A program made the position numbers and the translations under genes. This document shows positions 28,094 to 37,277 of a stretch of DNA of 64,000 bases, one piece after another. The DNA is from Burkholderia stabilis (lineage in GTDB: Bacteria > Pseudomonadota > Gammaproteobacteria > Burkholderiales > Burkholderiaceae): positions 806,001-870,000 of the forward strand of contig NZ_CP016442.1 in the NCBI RefSeq assembly GCF_001742165.1. Reading direction: 5' to 3'. The notes under the pieces were generated by a model. The model was not told the origin of the DNA and did not search any database. It was given only the letters and a program-made list of their open reading frames with translations. Position 1 is the first letter of the stretch; every line of letters begins with the position of its first letter.

Positions 28094-31000
28094 TGCGATC
28101 CCTCCAACGTCGCCGGCTGCGCACCACCGCGCCGGCGCGGGCCGACGTCGAACAGGCGGCCGACGATCACGAAAAACAGCGGGACGAGGAACACCGCGAG
28201 CACGGTCGCCGTGATCACGCCGCCGAGCACGCCGGTGCCGATCGCCATCTGCGCGCCGGACGCCGCGCCCGATGCGAACGCGAGCGGCAGCACGCCGACG
28301 CCGAACGCGAGCGACGTCATCACGATCGGCCGCAGCCGCAGGCGCGCGGCCTCCAGCGCAGCGTCGACGAGCGACATGCGCTGCGCGACCAGGTCCTTCG
28401 CGACTTCGACGATCAGGATCGCGTTCTTCGCAGACAAACCGATCGTCGCGATCAGCCCCACCTTGAAATAGATGTCGTTCGGCATCATCCGCAGCGTGAC
28501 GCCGAGCACCGCGCCGATCACGCCGAGCGGGACGACCAGCATCACCGCGAACGGAATCGACCAGCTCTCGTACAGCGCCGCGAGCGCGAGGAACACGACG
28601 AGCACCGACAGCGCGAACAGCATCGGCGCCTGCGCACCCGACAACCGCTCCTCGAACGACTGCCCCGACCACGAGTAGCCGATGCCGGCCGGCAGCTTCG
28701 CGGCGATCCGCTCGATCGCGGTCATCGCCTCGCCGCTGCTGTGGCCCGCCGCGGCCGAGCCGTTGATCGTGAACGACGGGAAGCCGTTGTAGCGCGTGAG
28801 CTGCGGCGGCCCGAGCGTCCAGTGCAGCGTCGTGAACGCCGCGAGCGGCACCATCTCGCCGCGCGCGTTGCGCACGCGCAGCTTCTTCACGTCGTCCGGA
28901 TCGAGCCGGTGCAGCCCGTCGGCCTGCACGACCACGCGCCGCACCTGCGTGCCGTGCATGAAGTCGCCGATATAGTCCGAGCCGAACATCACCGCGAGCG
29001 TCGTGTTGATCTCGTCCATCGACACGCCGAGCGCGGACGCCTTCGCGCGATCGATGTCGAGCTTCAGTTGCGGCGCGTCCTGCGTGCCGGCGAACATCAG
29101 GTCGGTGAGCGCCGGTTCCTTGCCGCCCGCCGCGAGCAACTGCTCGCGCGCGGCGCTGAACGTCGCGTAGTCGAGCCCGCCGCGGTTCTGCAGCCGGAAG
29201 TCGAAGCCGCTCGTCGAGCCGAGATCGGGCAGCGCCGGCGAGTTCATCGCGAACACCGTCGTGTTCGGCGTGTCCGAGAAGCGCTCGTTGATGCGCGCGA
29301 CGATCGCCTGCACGTGATCGCGCGTGGCCTTGCGCTCCTTCCAGTTCTTCAGCGTGACGAAGATCATCCCGCCGTTCGGCCCTTCGCCGTACAGGTTGAA
29401 GCCGCCGAGCGCGAACGTATACGCGGCCGGCTCGTCGTTGCGGATGTACGACTCGACCTCGCGCACGCTCTGCATCGTTTCCGCGAGCGGCGTGCCTTGC
29501 GGGCGGATCACCATCACCATGAAGTTGCCCTGGTCCTCGTCGGGCAGGAACGCGGTCGGCAGTTGCGTGAGCATCAGCGCGGCGGCGCCGGTCAGCGCGC
29601 CGTACACGACGAGCCAGCGCACGGGCTTCTTCAGCATCGTGCCGACGCGCGTCGCATAGCGCTGCGTCGCACGCGCGACGAAGCGATTGAACCAGCCGAA
29701 GAAGCCGCGCTTCTCGTGATGGTCGCCGGACACGGGCTTGAGCAGCGTCGCGCACAGCGCGGGCGTCAGCGACAGCGCAAGGAAGGCCGAGAAGCCGATC
29801 GACACCGCGAGCGACAGCGCGAACTGCCGGTAGATGTTGCCGACCGCTCCGCCGAAGAACGCCATCGGCACGAACACCGACGTCAGCACGACCGTGATCC
29901 CAATGATCGCGCCGCTGATCTGCTTCATCGCCTTGACGGTCGCGTCGTAGGGCGCGAGCCCTTCCTCGACCATCAGCCGCTCGACGTTCTCGACGACGAC
30001 GATCGCGTCGTCGACGAGGATGCCGATCGCGAGCACCATCCCGAACATCGTCAGCACGTTGATCGAGAAGCCGGCCGCATACATCACGCCGAACGTGCCC
30101 GCGAGCGCGACCGGCACGACGAGTGTCGGGATCAGCGTCGCGCGCAGGTTCTGCATGAACAGGAACATCACGAGGAACACCAGCACGCCCGCTTCGATCA
30201 GCGTCGTGACGACCTTGTTCATCGACACGCGCACGAACGACGACGTCTCGTACGGGATCTGGTACTTCACGCCCGGCGGGAAGAACGCGGACAGCTCGTC
30301 CATCGTCGCGCGCACGCGCTTCTCGGTGGAGACCGCGTTCGAGCCCGGCGCGAGCTTGATGCCCATGCCGGTGGCGACCTTGCCGTTCACGTAGGACGGA
30401 TAGTTGTAGTCGTTGCCGCCGAACTCGATGCGCGCGACATCGCGCAGGTACAGCGCGGAGCCGTCGGCCTGCGTGCGCAGCGCGATCGCGCCGTAATCGG
30501 CCGGCGTCTTCAGCGGCGCGTCGGCGAACACGGTCGCGGCGATCGGCGCGCTGTCCGGCACCGCGCTGCGGCCGATGTCGCCGATCGTCACGCGCGCGTT
30601 GTGCGCGCGCACGGCCGATGCGATGTCCGACGCGGTGAGGCCGTGCCCGGCCATCTTCACCGGGTCGGGCCAGATCCGCATCGCATATTCAGCGCCCCAG
30701 AACTGCACCTTGCCGACACCCTCGACGCGGCGCAGCGCCTGCACGACGTTCGCCGACGCATATTCGCCGAGCTGCACGTCGGTCATCCGGCCGTCTTCGG
30801 ACGTGAGCGACACGACGAGCTGGATGTTGTCGGCGGCCTTCTCGACCTGGATGCCGTCGCGACGCACGGGCTCGGGCAAGCGCGCCTCGACCGTCTTCAG
30901 GCGGTTCTGCACTTCGACGGCCGCGAGATCGGCGTTCACGCCCTGCTTGAACGTCAGGTACAGCGATGCCATCCCCGCGCTGCTCGTTGCGGACGTGTAC

Positions 31001-31227
31001 ATCAGCCCGGGCGCGCCGTTCATTTCGCGCTCGATCAGCGCCGTCACCGATTCCTCGACGACCTGCGCGGACGCACCCGGGTACGTCGCATAAATGCTGA
31101 CGACGGGTGGCGCGATGTCCGGGTACTGCGCAACGGGCAGCGCGCGGATCGCGAACAGGCCGCCCAGCATGATGAAGATTGCGATCACCCACGCGAAGAC
31201 GGGGCGATCGATGAAGAAACGTGCCAT
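28090..31227 (-). CDS. amrB: RND multidrug efflux transporter of the AcrB/HAE-1 family
   Basis: A 1045-residue inner-membrane proton-driven pump with 12 membrane helices and two large periplasmic loops. It begins MARFFIDRPVFAWVIAI and carries the family motifs GLAPYDATVKAMKQISGAIIGITVVL and the paired aspartates LVDDAIVVVEN near residue 405. It exports antibiotics together with AmrA and OprA. In Burkholderia this family handles aminoglycosides and macrolides or related drugs, but substrate cannot be read from the sequence. The start is 15 nt after the amrA stop. Confidence 0.9.
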   Translation of the reverse strand: MARFFIDRPVFAWVIAIFIMLGGLFAIRALPVAQYPDIAPPVVSIYATYPGASAQVVEESVTALIEREMNGAPGLMYTSATSSAGMASLYLTFKQGVNADLAAVEVQNRLKTVEARLPEPVRRDGIQVEKAADNIQLVVSLTSEDGRMTDVQLGEYASANVVQALRRVEGVGKVQFWGAEYAMRIWPDPVKMAGHGLTASDIASAVRAHNARVTIGDIGRSAVPDSAPIAATVFADAPLKTPADYGAIALRTQADGSALYLRDVARIEFGGNDYNYPSYVNGKVATGMGIKLAPGSNAVSTEKRVRATMDELSAFFPPGVKYQIPYETSSFVRVSMNKVVTTLIEAGVLVFLVMFLFMQNLRATLIPTLVVPVALAGTFGVMYAAGFSINVLTMFGMVLAIGILVDDAIVVVENVERLMVEEGLAPYDATVKAMKQISGAIIGITVVLTSVFVPMAFFGGAVGNIYRQFALSLAVSIGFSAFLALSLTPALCATLLKPVSGDHHEKRGFFGWFNRFVARATQRYATRVGTMLKKPVRWLVVYGALTGAAALMLTQLPTAFLPDEDQGNFMVMVIRPQGTPLAETMQSVREVESYIRNDEPAAYTFALGGFNLYGEGPNGGMIFVTLKNWKERKATRDHVQAIVARINERFSDTPNTTVFAMNSPALPDLGSTSGFDFRLQNRGGLDYATFSAAREQLLAAGGKEPALTDLMFAGTQDAPQLKLDIDRAKASALGVSMDEINTTLAVMFGSDYIGDFMHGTQVRRVVVQADGLHRLDPDDVKKLRVRNARGEMVPLAAFTTLHWTLGPPQLTRYNGFPSFTINGSAAAGHSSGEAMTAIERIAAKLPAGIGYSWSGQSFEERLSGAQAPMLFALSVLVVFLALAALYESWSIPFAVMLVVPLGVIGAVLGVTLRMMPNDIYFKVGLIATIGLSAKNAILIVEVAKDLVAQRMSLVDAALEAARLRLRPIVMTSLAFGVGVLPLAFASGAASGAQMAIGTGVLGGVITATVLAVFLVPLFFVIVGRLFDVGPRRRGGAQPATLEGSQ

Positions 31228-31242
31228 GGTGGTTTGAACCGG

Positions 31243-32442
31243 TCAGGTTTGACGGGCAGCCGCCTGCGAAGCGGCCGCTGCCGGCGCCGCCTTCGGCGCC
31301 TGCGCCTTCTCGACGGGCTTGACGGCCGTATCGGGCGCGAACTGCGCCGCGTTGTCGACGATCACGCGCTCTCCGCCCGCGAGGCCGCGCGTGATACGCC
31401 AGTCGCGGCCGCTCATCTGGTCGGCCAGGACCTCGACGTCCTTGACCTTGCCGTTCGCGCCGACGACGCGCACCGACGTGCGGTCGGTCGTGCGCAGCAG
31501 CGCGTCGCGCGGCACGAGGATCGCCCGCTGGTCGACCGCCGTGTCGAGCGCGATCCGCACATACGCGCCGGGCAGCAGCTCGCGCTCCGGATTCGGGAAC
31601 AGCGCGCGCATCGCGACGGTATCGGTGGTCGGATCGACCGCGAGATCGCTGAACAGCAGCTTGCCCTTCAGCGGGTACGCGGTGCCGTCGGCGCGCAGCA
31701 GCGTCACCGCGATGTCGTGCTGCGCGATGCCGGTCGCGCGCCCGCTCTTCACCGCGCGGCGCAACGCGTCGACGTCGGCGGCCGGTTGAGAGAAGTTCAC
31801 GTAGATCGGATCGAGCTGCTCGACGGTCGTGAGCGGCGTTGCCTGGTCCTGGCCGACGAGCGCGCCTTCGGTCACGAGCGCGCGCCGCGCGCGGCCCGAG
31901 ATCGGCGCGGTGACGGTCGCATAGTCGAGCTGCAGCTGCGCACGCGCGAGCTCGGCCTTCGCGGATGCGACTTCGGCCTTCGCCTGCGTGTCGTCGGCGA
32001 CGGCCTCGGTATGATCGCGCTCGCTGACCGCGCGATCACGCACGAGATCGTCGTAACGGCGGCGCTTGTCGCTCGCCGCGAGCGCGGCGGCCTGCGCCTT
32101 CGCGAGCGCACCCTGCGCGGCATCGCGTGCGGCCTTCAGCGGCGCGGGATCGATGCGGAACAGCACCGCGCCCTGCTTCACTTCCTGGCCTTCCTCGTAG
32201 GTACGCGCGGTGACGATGCCCGCGACCCGCGCGCGCACTTCCGCCTGCCGGTACGCGTCGAGCCGGCCCGGCAGTTCCACCGTCATCGGCACGGCCGTCG
32301 GGCGCACCGTCACGACGGTTGCCTGCTTCGCGGTCTCCGGCGCTGCGTCCTTGTCGCCCTTTCCGCATCCGGCGACGGCCAGCACGGCCGCCAACGCGAA
32401 CGGCGCCAGCCCATGGCGCAACAGGGAGCGATTGTTATTCAT
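31243..32442 (-). CDS. amrA: RND efflux periplasmic adaptor lipoprotein
   Basis: A 399-residue membrane fusion protein. The lipobox LAVAGC (Cys about residue 26) anchors it in the inner membrane. It then shows the barrel-sandwich motif (VELPGRLDAYRQAEVRARVAGIV), a coiled-coil hairpin (about residues 100-170) and the second lipoyl half (ATVTAPISGRARRALVTEGALV). It is first gene of the operon and is divergent from the TetR gene, with a shared 150-nt regulatory region. Confidence 0.9.
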   Translation of the reverse strand: MNNNRSLLRHGLAPFALAAVLAVAGCGKGDKDAAPETAKQATVVTVRPTAVPMTVELPGRLDAYRQAEVRARVAGIVTARTYEEGQEVKQGAVLFRIDPAPLKAARDAAQGALAKAQAAALAASDKRRRYDDLVRDRAVSERDHTEAVADDTQAKAEVASAKAELARAQLQLDYATVTAPISGRARRALVTEGALVGQDQATPLTTVEQLDPIYVNFSQPAADVDALRRAVKSGRATGIAQHDIAVTLLRADGTAYPLKGKLLFSDLAVDPTTDTVAMRALFPNPERELLPGAYVRIALDTAVDQRAILVPRDALLRTTDRTSVRVVGANGKVKDVEVLADQMSGRDWRITRGLAGGERVIVDNAAQFAPDTAVKPVEKAQAPKAAPAAAASQAAARQT

Positions 32443-32499
32443 GTGTGACCTCGGATCGTTCGCCGCCGATAAAATGCGGCGGCTCAGGGTGGCCGATTA

Positions 32500-32519
32500 T
32501 AATCAGTCACGACTGATTA
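32500..32519. promoter_or_regulatory. Palindromic operator candidate between amrA and amrR
   Basis: TAATCAGTC-AC-GACTGATTA: a perfect 9-bp inverted repeat with a 2-nt spacer, 58 nt before the amrA ATG and 74 nt before the TetR ATG. Its position in the divergent promoter region fits a TetR-family operator controlling both genes. Confidence 0.7.
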
Positions 32520-32520
32520 A

Positions 32521-32552
32521 ATAAATGCTGTTTTAATCTGACTGCCACACTG
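32521..32552 (+). repeat. Imperfect direct repeat, copy 1 (upstream of amrR)
   Basis: This 32-nt stretch starts ATAAATGCTGTTTTAATC and ends CCACACTG. A similar 33-nt stretch (ATAAATGCTGATTTAACC ... CCGCACTG) lies just after the amrR stop at 33255-33287. The first 10 nt are identical and about 80% match overall with one indel. The two copies flank the TetR gene exactly. Confidence 0.55.
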
Positions 32553-32592
32553 TCTCAATAAAACGACAGCGATTTGTAAGGAAACTCACGAC

Positions 32593-33240
32593 ATGGCCCG
32601 CAAGACCCGGGAAGAATCGCTCGCCATCAAGCACCGGATCCTGGACGCCGCCGAGCTCGTGCTGCTCGAACGCGGCGTCGCGCAAACCACGATGGCGGAC
32701 CTCGCCGAAGCCGCCGGGATGTCGCGGGGCGCCGTCTACGGCCACTACCGCAACAAGATGGAAGTGTGTCTCGCGATGTGCGACCGCGCCTTCGCGCGTA
32801 CGTCGGAAGGCTTCGACGCGGACGAGAGCCTGCCGCCGCTCGACACGCTGCGGCGCGCCGCGTCGCACTACCTGCAGGAATGCGGCGAGCCGGGCCCGAT
32901 GCAGCGCGTGCTCGTGATCCTCTATACGAAGTGCGAGCAGAGCGAGGAAAACGGCGCGCTGCAGCGGCGCCGCATGCTGCTCGAGCTGCAGATGCTGCGG
33001 ATCACGAAGGCGCTGCTGCGCCGCGCGATCGCGGCCGGCGATATCGCCGCCGATCTCGACGTGCACCTGGCGGCCGTCTACCTCGTGTCGCTGCTCGAAG
33101 GCGTGTTCGCATCGATGATCTGGACCAACCGGCTGCGCGGCAATCTGTGGAACGACGCCGAAGCGATGCTCGATGCCGGCTTCGACGCCGTCCGCACCTC
33201 CGTCGCGCTGCGTGTCCGCGCGCAAAAATTGCCTGACTGA
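32593..33240 (+). CDS. amrR: TetR-family repressor of the efflux operon
   Basis: A 215-residue TetR/AcrR regulator. The N-terminal helix-turn-helix is MADLAEAAGMSRGAVYGHYRNK at about residues 35-56, preceded by the first helix ARKTREESLAIKHRILDAAELVLLERG. The C-terminal ligand domain resembles AcrR/MtrR (YLVSLLEGVFASMIW). It is divergent from amrA and probably represses it and itself through the palindrome at 32500-32519. The ATG at 32593 follows TAAGGAAAC. The symbol rests on synteny. Confidence 0.85.
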   Translation: MARKTREESLAIKHRILDAAELVLLERGVAQTTMADLAEAAGMSRGAVYGHYRNKMEVCLAMCDRAFARTSEGFDADESLPPLDTLRRAASHYLQECGEPGPMQRVLVILYTKCEQSEENGALQRRRMLLELQMLRITKALLRRAIAAGDIAADLDVHLAAVYLVSLLEGVFASMIWTNRLRGNLWNDAEAMLDAGFDAVRTSVALRVRAQKLPD

Positions 33241-33254
33241 CGAAATTCATCGTA

Positions 33255-33287
33255 ATAAATGCTGATTTAACCCGATTTACCGCACTG
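33255..33287 (+). repeat. Imperfect direct repeat, copy 2 (downstream of amrR)
   Basis: The partner of 32521-32552; it begins 14 nt after the amrR stop. It lacks the palindrome that lies beside copy 1. Confidence 0.5.
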
Positions 33288-33318
33288 CGAAACGAATGAG
33301 CTGACCCCCTTTAAAATT

Positions 33319-33480
33319 TTTAACGTTTCGCGGAACATCGGTAGACTGACGCTGTCATCTTTCTTTAGCGTCTTCGTGATAACCGGGTTCGACCCGCTAT
33401 GCACGCCGCCGTTCGAAGCGGGCCCGCCCCGCGCGTTGGGTCGAACGGAAACGACACAGGCCCCTGGCGGGGCCTGTTTT
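33319..33480 (+). ncRNA. Candidate small RNA or attenuated leader between amrR and the M23 gene
   Basis: A possible promoter (TTTAAC at 33319-33324, 17 nt, TAGACT at 33342-33347) would start a transcript near 33354. It would end at an intrinsic terminator: 9-bp stem ACAGGCCCC/GGGGCCTGT at 33456-33477 followed by T's to 33480. The product would be about 127 nt and no credible protein is encoded. The M23 peptidase starts 90 nt later, so this could also be an attenuator. The promoter is weak by consensus; the terminator is good. The terminator may instead end amrR. Confidence 0.35.
33456..33480 (+). terminator. Intrinsic terminator
   Basis: ACAGGCCCC-TGGC-GGGGCCTGT followed by TTTTGTT. It ends amrR transcription, a possible small RNA starting near 33354, or both. 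Confidence 0.8.
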
Positions 33481-33569
33481 GTTGCACGCCCGCCGCCCGC
33501 CCCGTCGCCGCTCGACGGATGTGCCGCCGGTGGCTCCTGCCCACACCCCTTTGAACCGTTTTCCTGGAT

Positions 33570-34835
33570 GTGGACACCTTGGTCAAGCAAGCCGCAACTC
33601 CTGATGCTTTCGCGCCCGGCCGCGCGCAGCGCGTCGTGCGCGCGCTCGTGCCGGCCGCCGTGCTCGGCGCCCTCGCCGCCCTCGGCCTGGCCGCCGCGCT
33701 GCCGGCAGTCTCGCAACTGCCGGGCGCCGTCGACTCGGGCACGGCCGTGCTGCCGCAGCGCGTGCTGTCCGACACGCCGTTTCCCACCGCGCAGCATTTC
33801 GTGACGAGCGAGCTCGCCCGCACGATCGGCGAGCACAACGCACCCAACGACCGCAACGTGCAACCGGGCCTGTTCGCGCCGCTCAGCGCGCACCGCAACG
33901 ACATGCTCGGTTATACGAGCCTGTTCCAGTTCGCGCCGCCCGAAAACCGGCAAGAGATGCGCGCGGGCAACATCGAGCTCACGCTGTCCGATGCGCTGAA
34001 CCGTCTCGACGTGCCGCCCGAAGTGCGTATCCAGCTCGGCGATCTCGTCAGCGGCAAGGTCGCGATGCGCGCCAGTGCGCAGCGCGGCGACTATTACCGC
34101 ATCGCGTTCGATACGAACGCCGGCACGCCGCGCCTCACCGCGCTCGAGCTGCGCGTCGCCGGCCGCACGTTCGGCGCGATCTGGTTCCGTGCACCGGGCG
34201 CCGAACACGGCGCGTACTACACGCTCGACGGCACGCCGCTCGAAGCAGCCGCGTTCACGATGCCGGTCAAGTGGACGCGCATCAGCTCGTTCTTCGGCGA
34301 GCGCATCCATCCGCTGTCGCAGGCGATGGCGTTCCATACGGGCGTCGATCTCGCCGCGCCGAGCGGCACGCCCGTCGACGCGGCGGCCGATGGCGTCGTG
34401 TCGTTCGCCGGTTTCGATCCGGGCGGCTACGGCCGCTACGTGATCGTCGATCACGCGGACGGCTACTCGACCTACTACGCTCACCTGTCCGCATTCGCGC
34501 ACGGGCTCAAGGTGGGCGACACCGTGAAGCAGGGCCAGCGGCTCGGCTCGGTCGGGATGACGGGCGCCGCAACCGGCCCGCACCTGCATTTCGAAGTGCG
34601 CATCGCAAATGATCCGGTCGACCCGCTCGTCACGCTGGCCAGCGCGCAAACCGCACTGTCCGACATGCAGCTCACCGCGTTCCGTCAGGAGGCCGCAGAC
34701 TGGCGCTTCCGCCTCGCGTCGATCAGCACGGCGCCGTTCGCGTTCGCGCAGAACGATGGCCCGCTGTGGGGTGACTTCGCCACCGACAAGTCGACGCTGC
34801 GCGCGGTTTTCAACACGCACTACTCGGCATCGTGA
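33570..34835 (+). CDS. M23 family metallopeptidase (murein hydrolase-like)
   Basis: A 421-residue protein with an N-terminal membrane segment (about residues 24-50) and a C-terminal M23/LytM domain. The zinc ligands are in HTGVDL near residue 255 and HLHFE near 337, with the conserved YAHL between them. All catalytic residues are present, so it should be an active peptidoglycan endopeptidase held at the inner membrane with its domain in the periplasm. The middle region (about 100-215) resembles the N-terminal domain of MepM/NlpD-type proteins. The start is GTG at 33570 with a weak ribosome site. Confidence 0.85.
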   Translation: MDTLVKQAATPDAFAPGRAQRVVRALVPAAVLGALAALGLAAALPAVSQLPGAVDSGTAVLPQRVLSDTPFPTAQHFVTSELARTIGEHNAPNDRNVQPGLFAPLSAHRNDMLGYTSLFQFAPPENRQEMRAGNIELTLSDALNRLDVPPEVRIQLGDLVSGKVAMRASAQRGDYYRIAFDTNAGTPRLTALELRVAGRTFGAIWFRAPGAEHGAYYTLDGTPLEAAAFTMPVKWTRISSFFGERIHPLSQAMAFHTGVDLAAPSGTPVDAAADGVVSFAGFDPGGYGRYVIVDHADGYSTYYAHLSAFAHGLKVGDTVKQGQRLGSVGMTGAATGPHLHFEVRIANDPVDPLVTLASAQTALSDMQLTAFRQEAADWRFRLASISTAPFAFAQNDGPLWGDFATDKSTLRAVFNTHYSAS

Positions 34836-34906
34836 CGCACGTGCCGCGCGCCGCGGATACGCGCTGAATCAGTGGCGGAGCATGCGCGGCGGCACGCGGC
34901 GCACCG

Positions 34907-35632
34907 TCACCGCGCCGGTTCCACGCGCTCGGCCGCTGCCTGCGCGACGCGTTCCGCACGCGGGCGGCGCGACAGCAACCAGCGCGCCGCGCCGTCGAGC
35001 GACGTGCACAGCACGAGATAGATCACCGCGACGAACAGGAAGATCGGCGCCGGATACACCATCAGCCGGTTGTTCACCTGCGTCGCGACGAACGACAGTT
35101 CCGGCACGCCGACGATATACGCGAGCGACGTGTCCTTCACGAGTGCGACCCACTGGTTGACGAACGACGGCGTCATGATCCGGATCGCCTGCGGCAGCAG
35201 CACGTAACGCACCGTCTGCCAGCGCGTGAGCCCGAGCGACAGTCCGGCCTGCCACTGCCCGTCGCCCGCGGCGACGATGCCCGCATGCACCGCATGCGCG
35301 AGATACGCACCGCCGACCAGCGCGAGCGCGCACACGACCGTCGCGAGCCCCGGCACATCCATGTGCAGCAGCATCGGCATCAGGAAGTACGTCCAGAAGA
35401 TCAGCATCAGCACGGGAATCGCGCGGAAGAAGCCGATGAACGCGAGCAGCAGCACGCGCGCGGGGCCGCGCGCGAGCGCCATCGCGACGCCGAGCGCGAT
35501 GCCGAGCACCGCCGACGCAAGCGCCGACGCGATCGCGAGCACCAGCGACAGCGCGGCGCCGCCGAGCGGCCCTTCCGGAAACGCGCCGACGAGCAGGTAC
35601 GGCAGGTTGGCTAGCAGCAGCGAAATGTCCAT
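34907..35632 (-). CDS. gltK: Amino-acid ABC permease (GltK-like)
   Basis: A 241-residue inner-membrane permease of the polar amino-acid family. It has an N-terminal periplasmic segment and five helices, with the ATPase-contact (EAA-like) loop GLSLGLTRWQTVRYVLLPQAIRIM near residues 140-163. Its start at 35632 is 2 nt after the gltJ stop. It pairs with GltJ as a heterodimer. The last gene before a convergent M23 gene; no ATPase gene follows, which is unusual. Confidence 0.82.
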   Translation of the reverse strand: MDISLLLANLPYLLVGAFPEGPLGGAALSLVLAIASALASAVLGIALGVAMALARGPARVLLLAFIGFFRAIPVLMLIFWTYFLMPMLLHMDVPGLATVVCALALVGGAYLAHAVHAGIVAAGDGQWQAGLSLGLTRWQTVRYVLLPQAIRIMTPSFVNQWVALVKDTSLAYIVGVPELSFVATQVNNRLMVYPAPIFLFVAVIYLVLCTSLDGAARWLLSRRPRAERVAQAAAERVEPAR

Positions 35633-35634
35633 CG

Positions 35635-36357
35635 TCAGCGCCCCGCCCCGAGCCGGTCGCGCCATTGTGTGGCCGCGTAGGCGCCGGCCTCGATCGCGGC
35701 CACCGCTGCGACGTACAGCACCGTCGCGACGCCGAACGCGGCGAAGGTCTTGAAGGTTTCGGTCTCGACCTGCCGCGATGCATACGACAGCTCGGCCACG
35801 CCGATCGCCATCGCGAGCGAAGAGTTCTTCACGAGATTCATGTATTGGCCGAACAGCGGCGGCAGCGCGATGCGCACGGCCTGCGGCAGCACCACGTAAC
35901 GCAGCGCCTGCATCGGCGTGAGGCCGAGCGCGGCAGCCGCGTCATGCTGGGCGCGCCGCACGCCGCGCAGGCCGGCTTCGCATTCCTCGGCGACGAACGC
36001 GGCCGTATAGGCGCTCAGCCCGACCCAGCCCGCGACGAATTCGAACGACGGCCACGCGAGCGTGAACGGGCCCGCGCTCACTGCGTGGCGCGCGTTCAGC
36101 CACGCGATCCACGTGTCGGGCAGCAGCGACGCAACGCCGAAATACCAGAACAGCAGTTGCACGAGCAACGGCGTGTTGCGAAACGCGACGACGTAGGCGG
36201 CCGCCGCCGTACGCGGCGCGGTGCCGCGCGCATGACGCACGACCGCGAGCAGCAGCCCGCCGGCGGTCGCCGCGACCGCCGACGCGGCCGCGAGGCCGAG
36301 CGTCAGCAGGAAACCCTGCCAGAGCCAGGACAGATATTTGGGAGCCAACCCGAGCAT
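35635..36357 (-). CDS. gltJ: Amino-acid ABC permease (GltJ-like)
   Basis: A 240-residue permease of the His/Glu/Gln/Arg family. The EAA loop reads ALGLTPMQALRYVVLPQAVRIALPP near residues 140-165. The expected conserved VAFRNTPLLVQLLFWYFG is seen near 55-72. It lies between the binding protein gene and gltK. The intergenic 104 nt on the binding-protein side holds an 8-bp GC-rich hairpin (36405-36412 with 36434-36441) that could limit read-through from gltI. Confidence 0.82.
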   Translation of the reverse strand: MLGLAPKYLSWLWQGFLLTLGLAAASAVAATAGGLLLAVVRHARGTAPRTAAAAYVVAFRNTPLLVQLLFWYFGVASLLPDTWIAWLNARHAVSAGPFTLAWPSFEFVAGWVGLSAYTAAFVAEECEAGLRGVRRAQHDAAAALGLTPMQALRYVVLPQAVRIALPPLFGQYMNLVKNSSLAMAIGVAELSYASRQVETETFKTFAAFGVATVLYVAAVAAIEAGAYAATQWRDRLGAGR

Positions 36358-36461
36358 GCTGTGTTACGGGCGCGAAGCGCGCGATCGGAAGAAGAAAACG
36401 GGAAGCGCCGCGACGCCGATGTTCCGGCGCAAACGCGGCGCGCGTGCGGCTCGAGCCTGGA

Positions 36462-37277
36462 TCAGGTCTTGTCGCCGATGCGGAAGATCCGCGTGAGCGG
36501 CGTCTTCGTCGTCGGGCCGAACCATGCGTCGTAGATCTGCCCGGCGCGGCCGTTCGCCTCGAGCCCCTTCAGCGTGTCGTTGACGAAGCCGAGCAGGCGC
36601 GTCTCGCCCTTCGGCACGCCGACGCCCATGTAGTCGTTCGTGATCGTGAACGCCGGGATCTCGTAGTTCTGCTTGTCGGGCACGTTCGCGAGCAGGCCGA
36701 TCAGTTTCGGGCCGTCCTGCGTGATCGCCTGCACGTTGCCGGCGCGCAGCGCGGCGAACGCGAACGGCGTGTCGTCATACGCGACGATCGTCGCCTTCGG
36801 GAATTTCTCGCGCAGCGCGATCTCGTTCGTCGTGCCCTTATCCGCACCGACGCGCAGGCCATTGAGCTGGTCGGCCGATTTCAGCACGCCCTTCTTCGCG
36901 AGAAACTGCTGGCCCGACGAGAAATACGGAATGCTGAAGTCAACCTGCTTCGCGCGCTCGTCGGTGATCGTGAAGTTCGCGAGCACGAGGTCGACCTTGC
37001 CGGAAGTCAGGAACGGAATGCGGTTCGCGGGGTTGGTCGGCTGGAGTTGCAGCTTCACGCCGAGCTTGTCGGCGAGCGCCTTCGCGTAGTCGACGTCGAG
37101 GCCGACGACGTGATTGCTTTTGCCATCGACATAACCGAACGGCGGATTGCTGTCGAACGTCGCGACGCGCAGCACGCCGGCTTTCCTGATGTCGTCGAGA
37201 CGGTCAGCGTGCGCAACGGTGCCGGCCGTGACGAGTGCAGCCCCGATGAGCCACGTAGCGAGAGTGTGGAATTTCAT
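36462..37277 (-). CDS. gltI: Amino-acid ABC substrate-binding protein (GltI-like)
   Basis: A 271-residue periplasmic binding protein. The signal peptide (about 1-24, ending TVAHA) is followed by the family 3 motifs DRLDDIRKAGVLRVATFDSNPPFGYVDG and GLDVDYAKALADKLGV. These are typical of glutamate/aspartate binders, but specificity is inferred. The ATG at 37277 begins the signal peptide; a longer frame upstream has no support. First gene of a three-gene transcript. Confidence 0.8.
   Translation of the reverse strand: MKFHTLATWLIGAALVTAGTVAHADRLDDIRKAGVLRVATFDSNPPFGYVDGKSNHVVGLDVDYAKALADKLGVKLQLQPTNPANRIPFLTSGKVDLVLANFTITDERAKQVDFSIPYFSSGQQFLAKKGVLKSADQLNGLRVGADKGTTNEIALREKFPKATIVAYDDTPFAFAALRAGNVQAITQDGPKLIGLLANVPDKQNYEIPAFTITNDYMGVGVPKGETRLLGFVNDTLKGLEANGRAGQIYDAWFGPTTKTPLTRIFRIGDKT

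Noticed and set aside
28072..32448. A 1458-codon plus-strand frame opposite the efflux genes
   Set aside because: Low-complexity Arg/His-rich translation antisense to amrA and amrB, which carry clear family motifs.
34836..34906. GC-rich imperfect inverted repeat between the convergent M23 and gltK genes
   Set aside because: The loop is about 35 nt and the stem has a bulge with no T-run on either strand; not strong enough to call a terminator.
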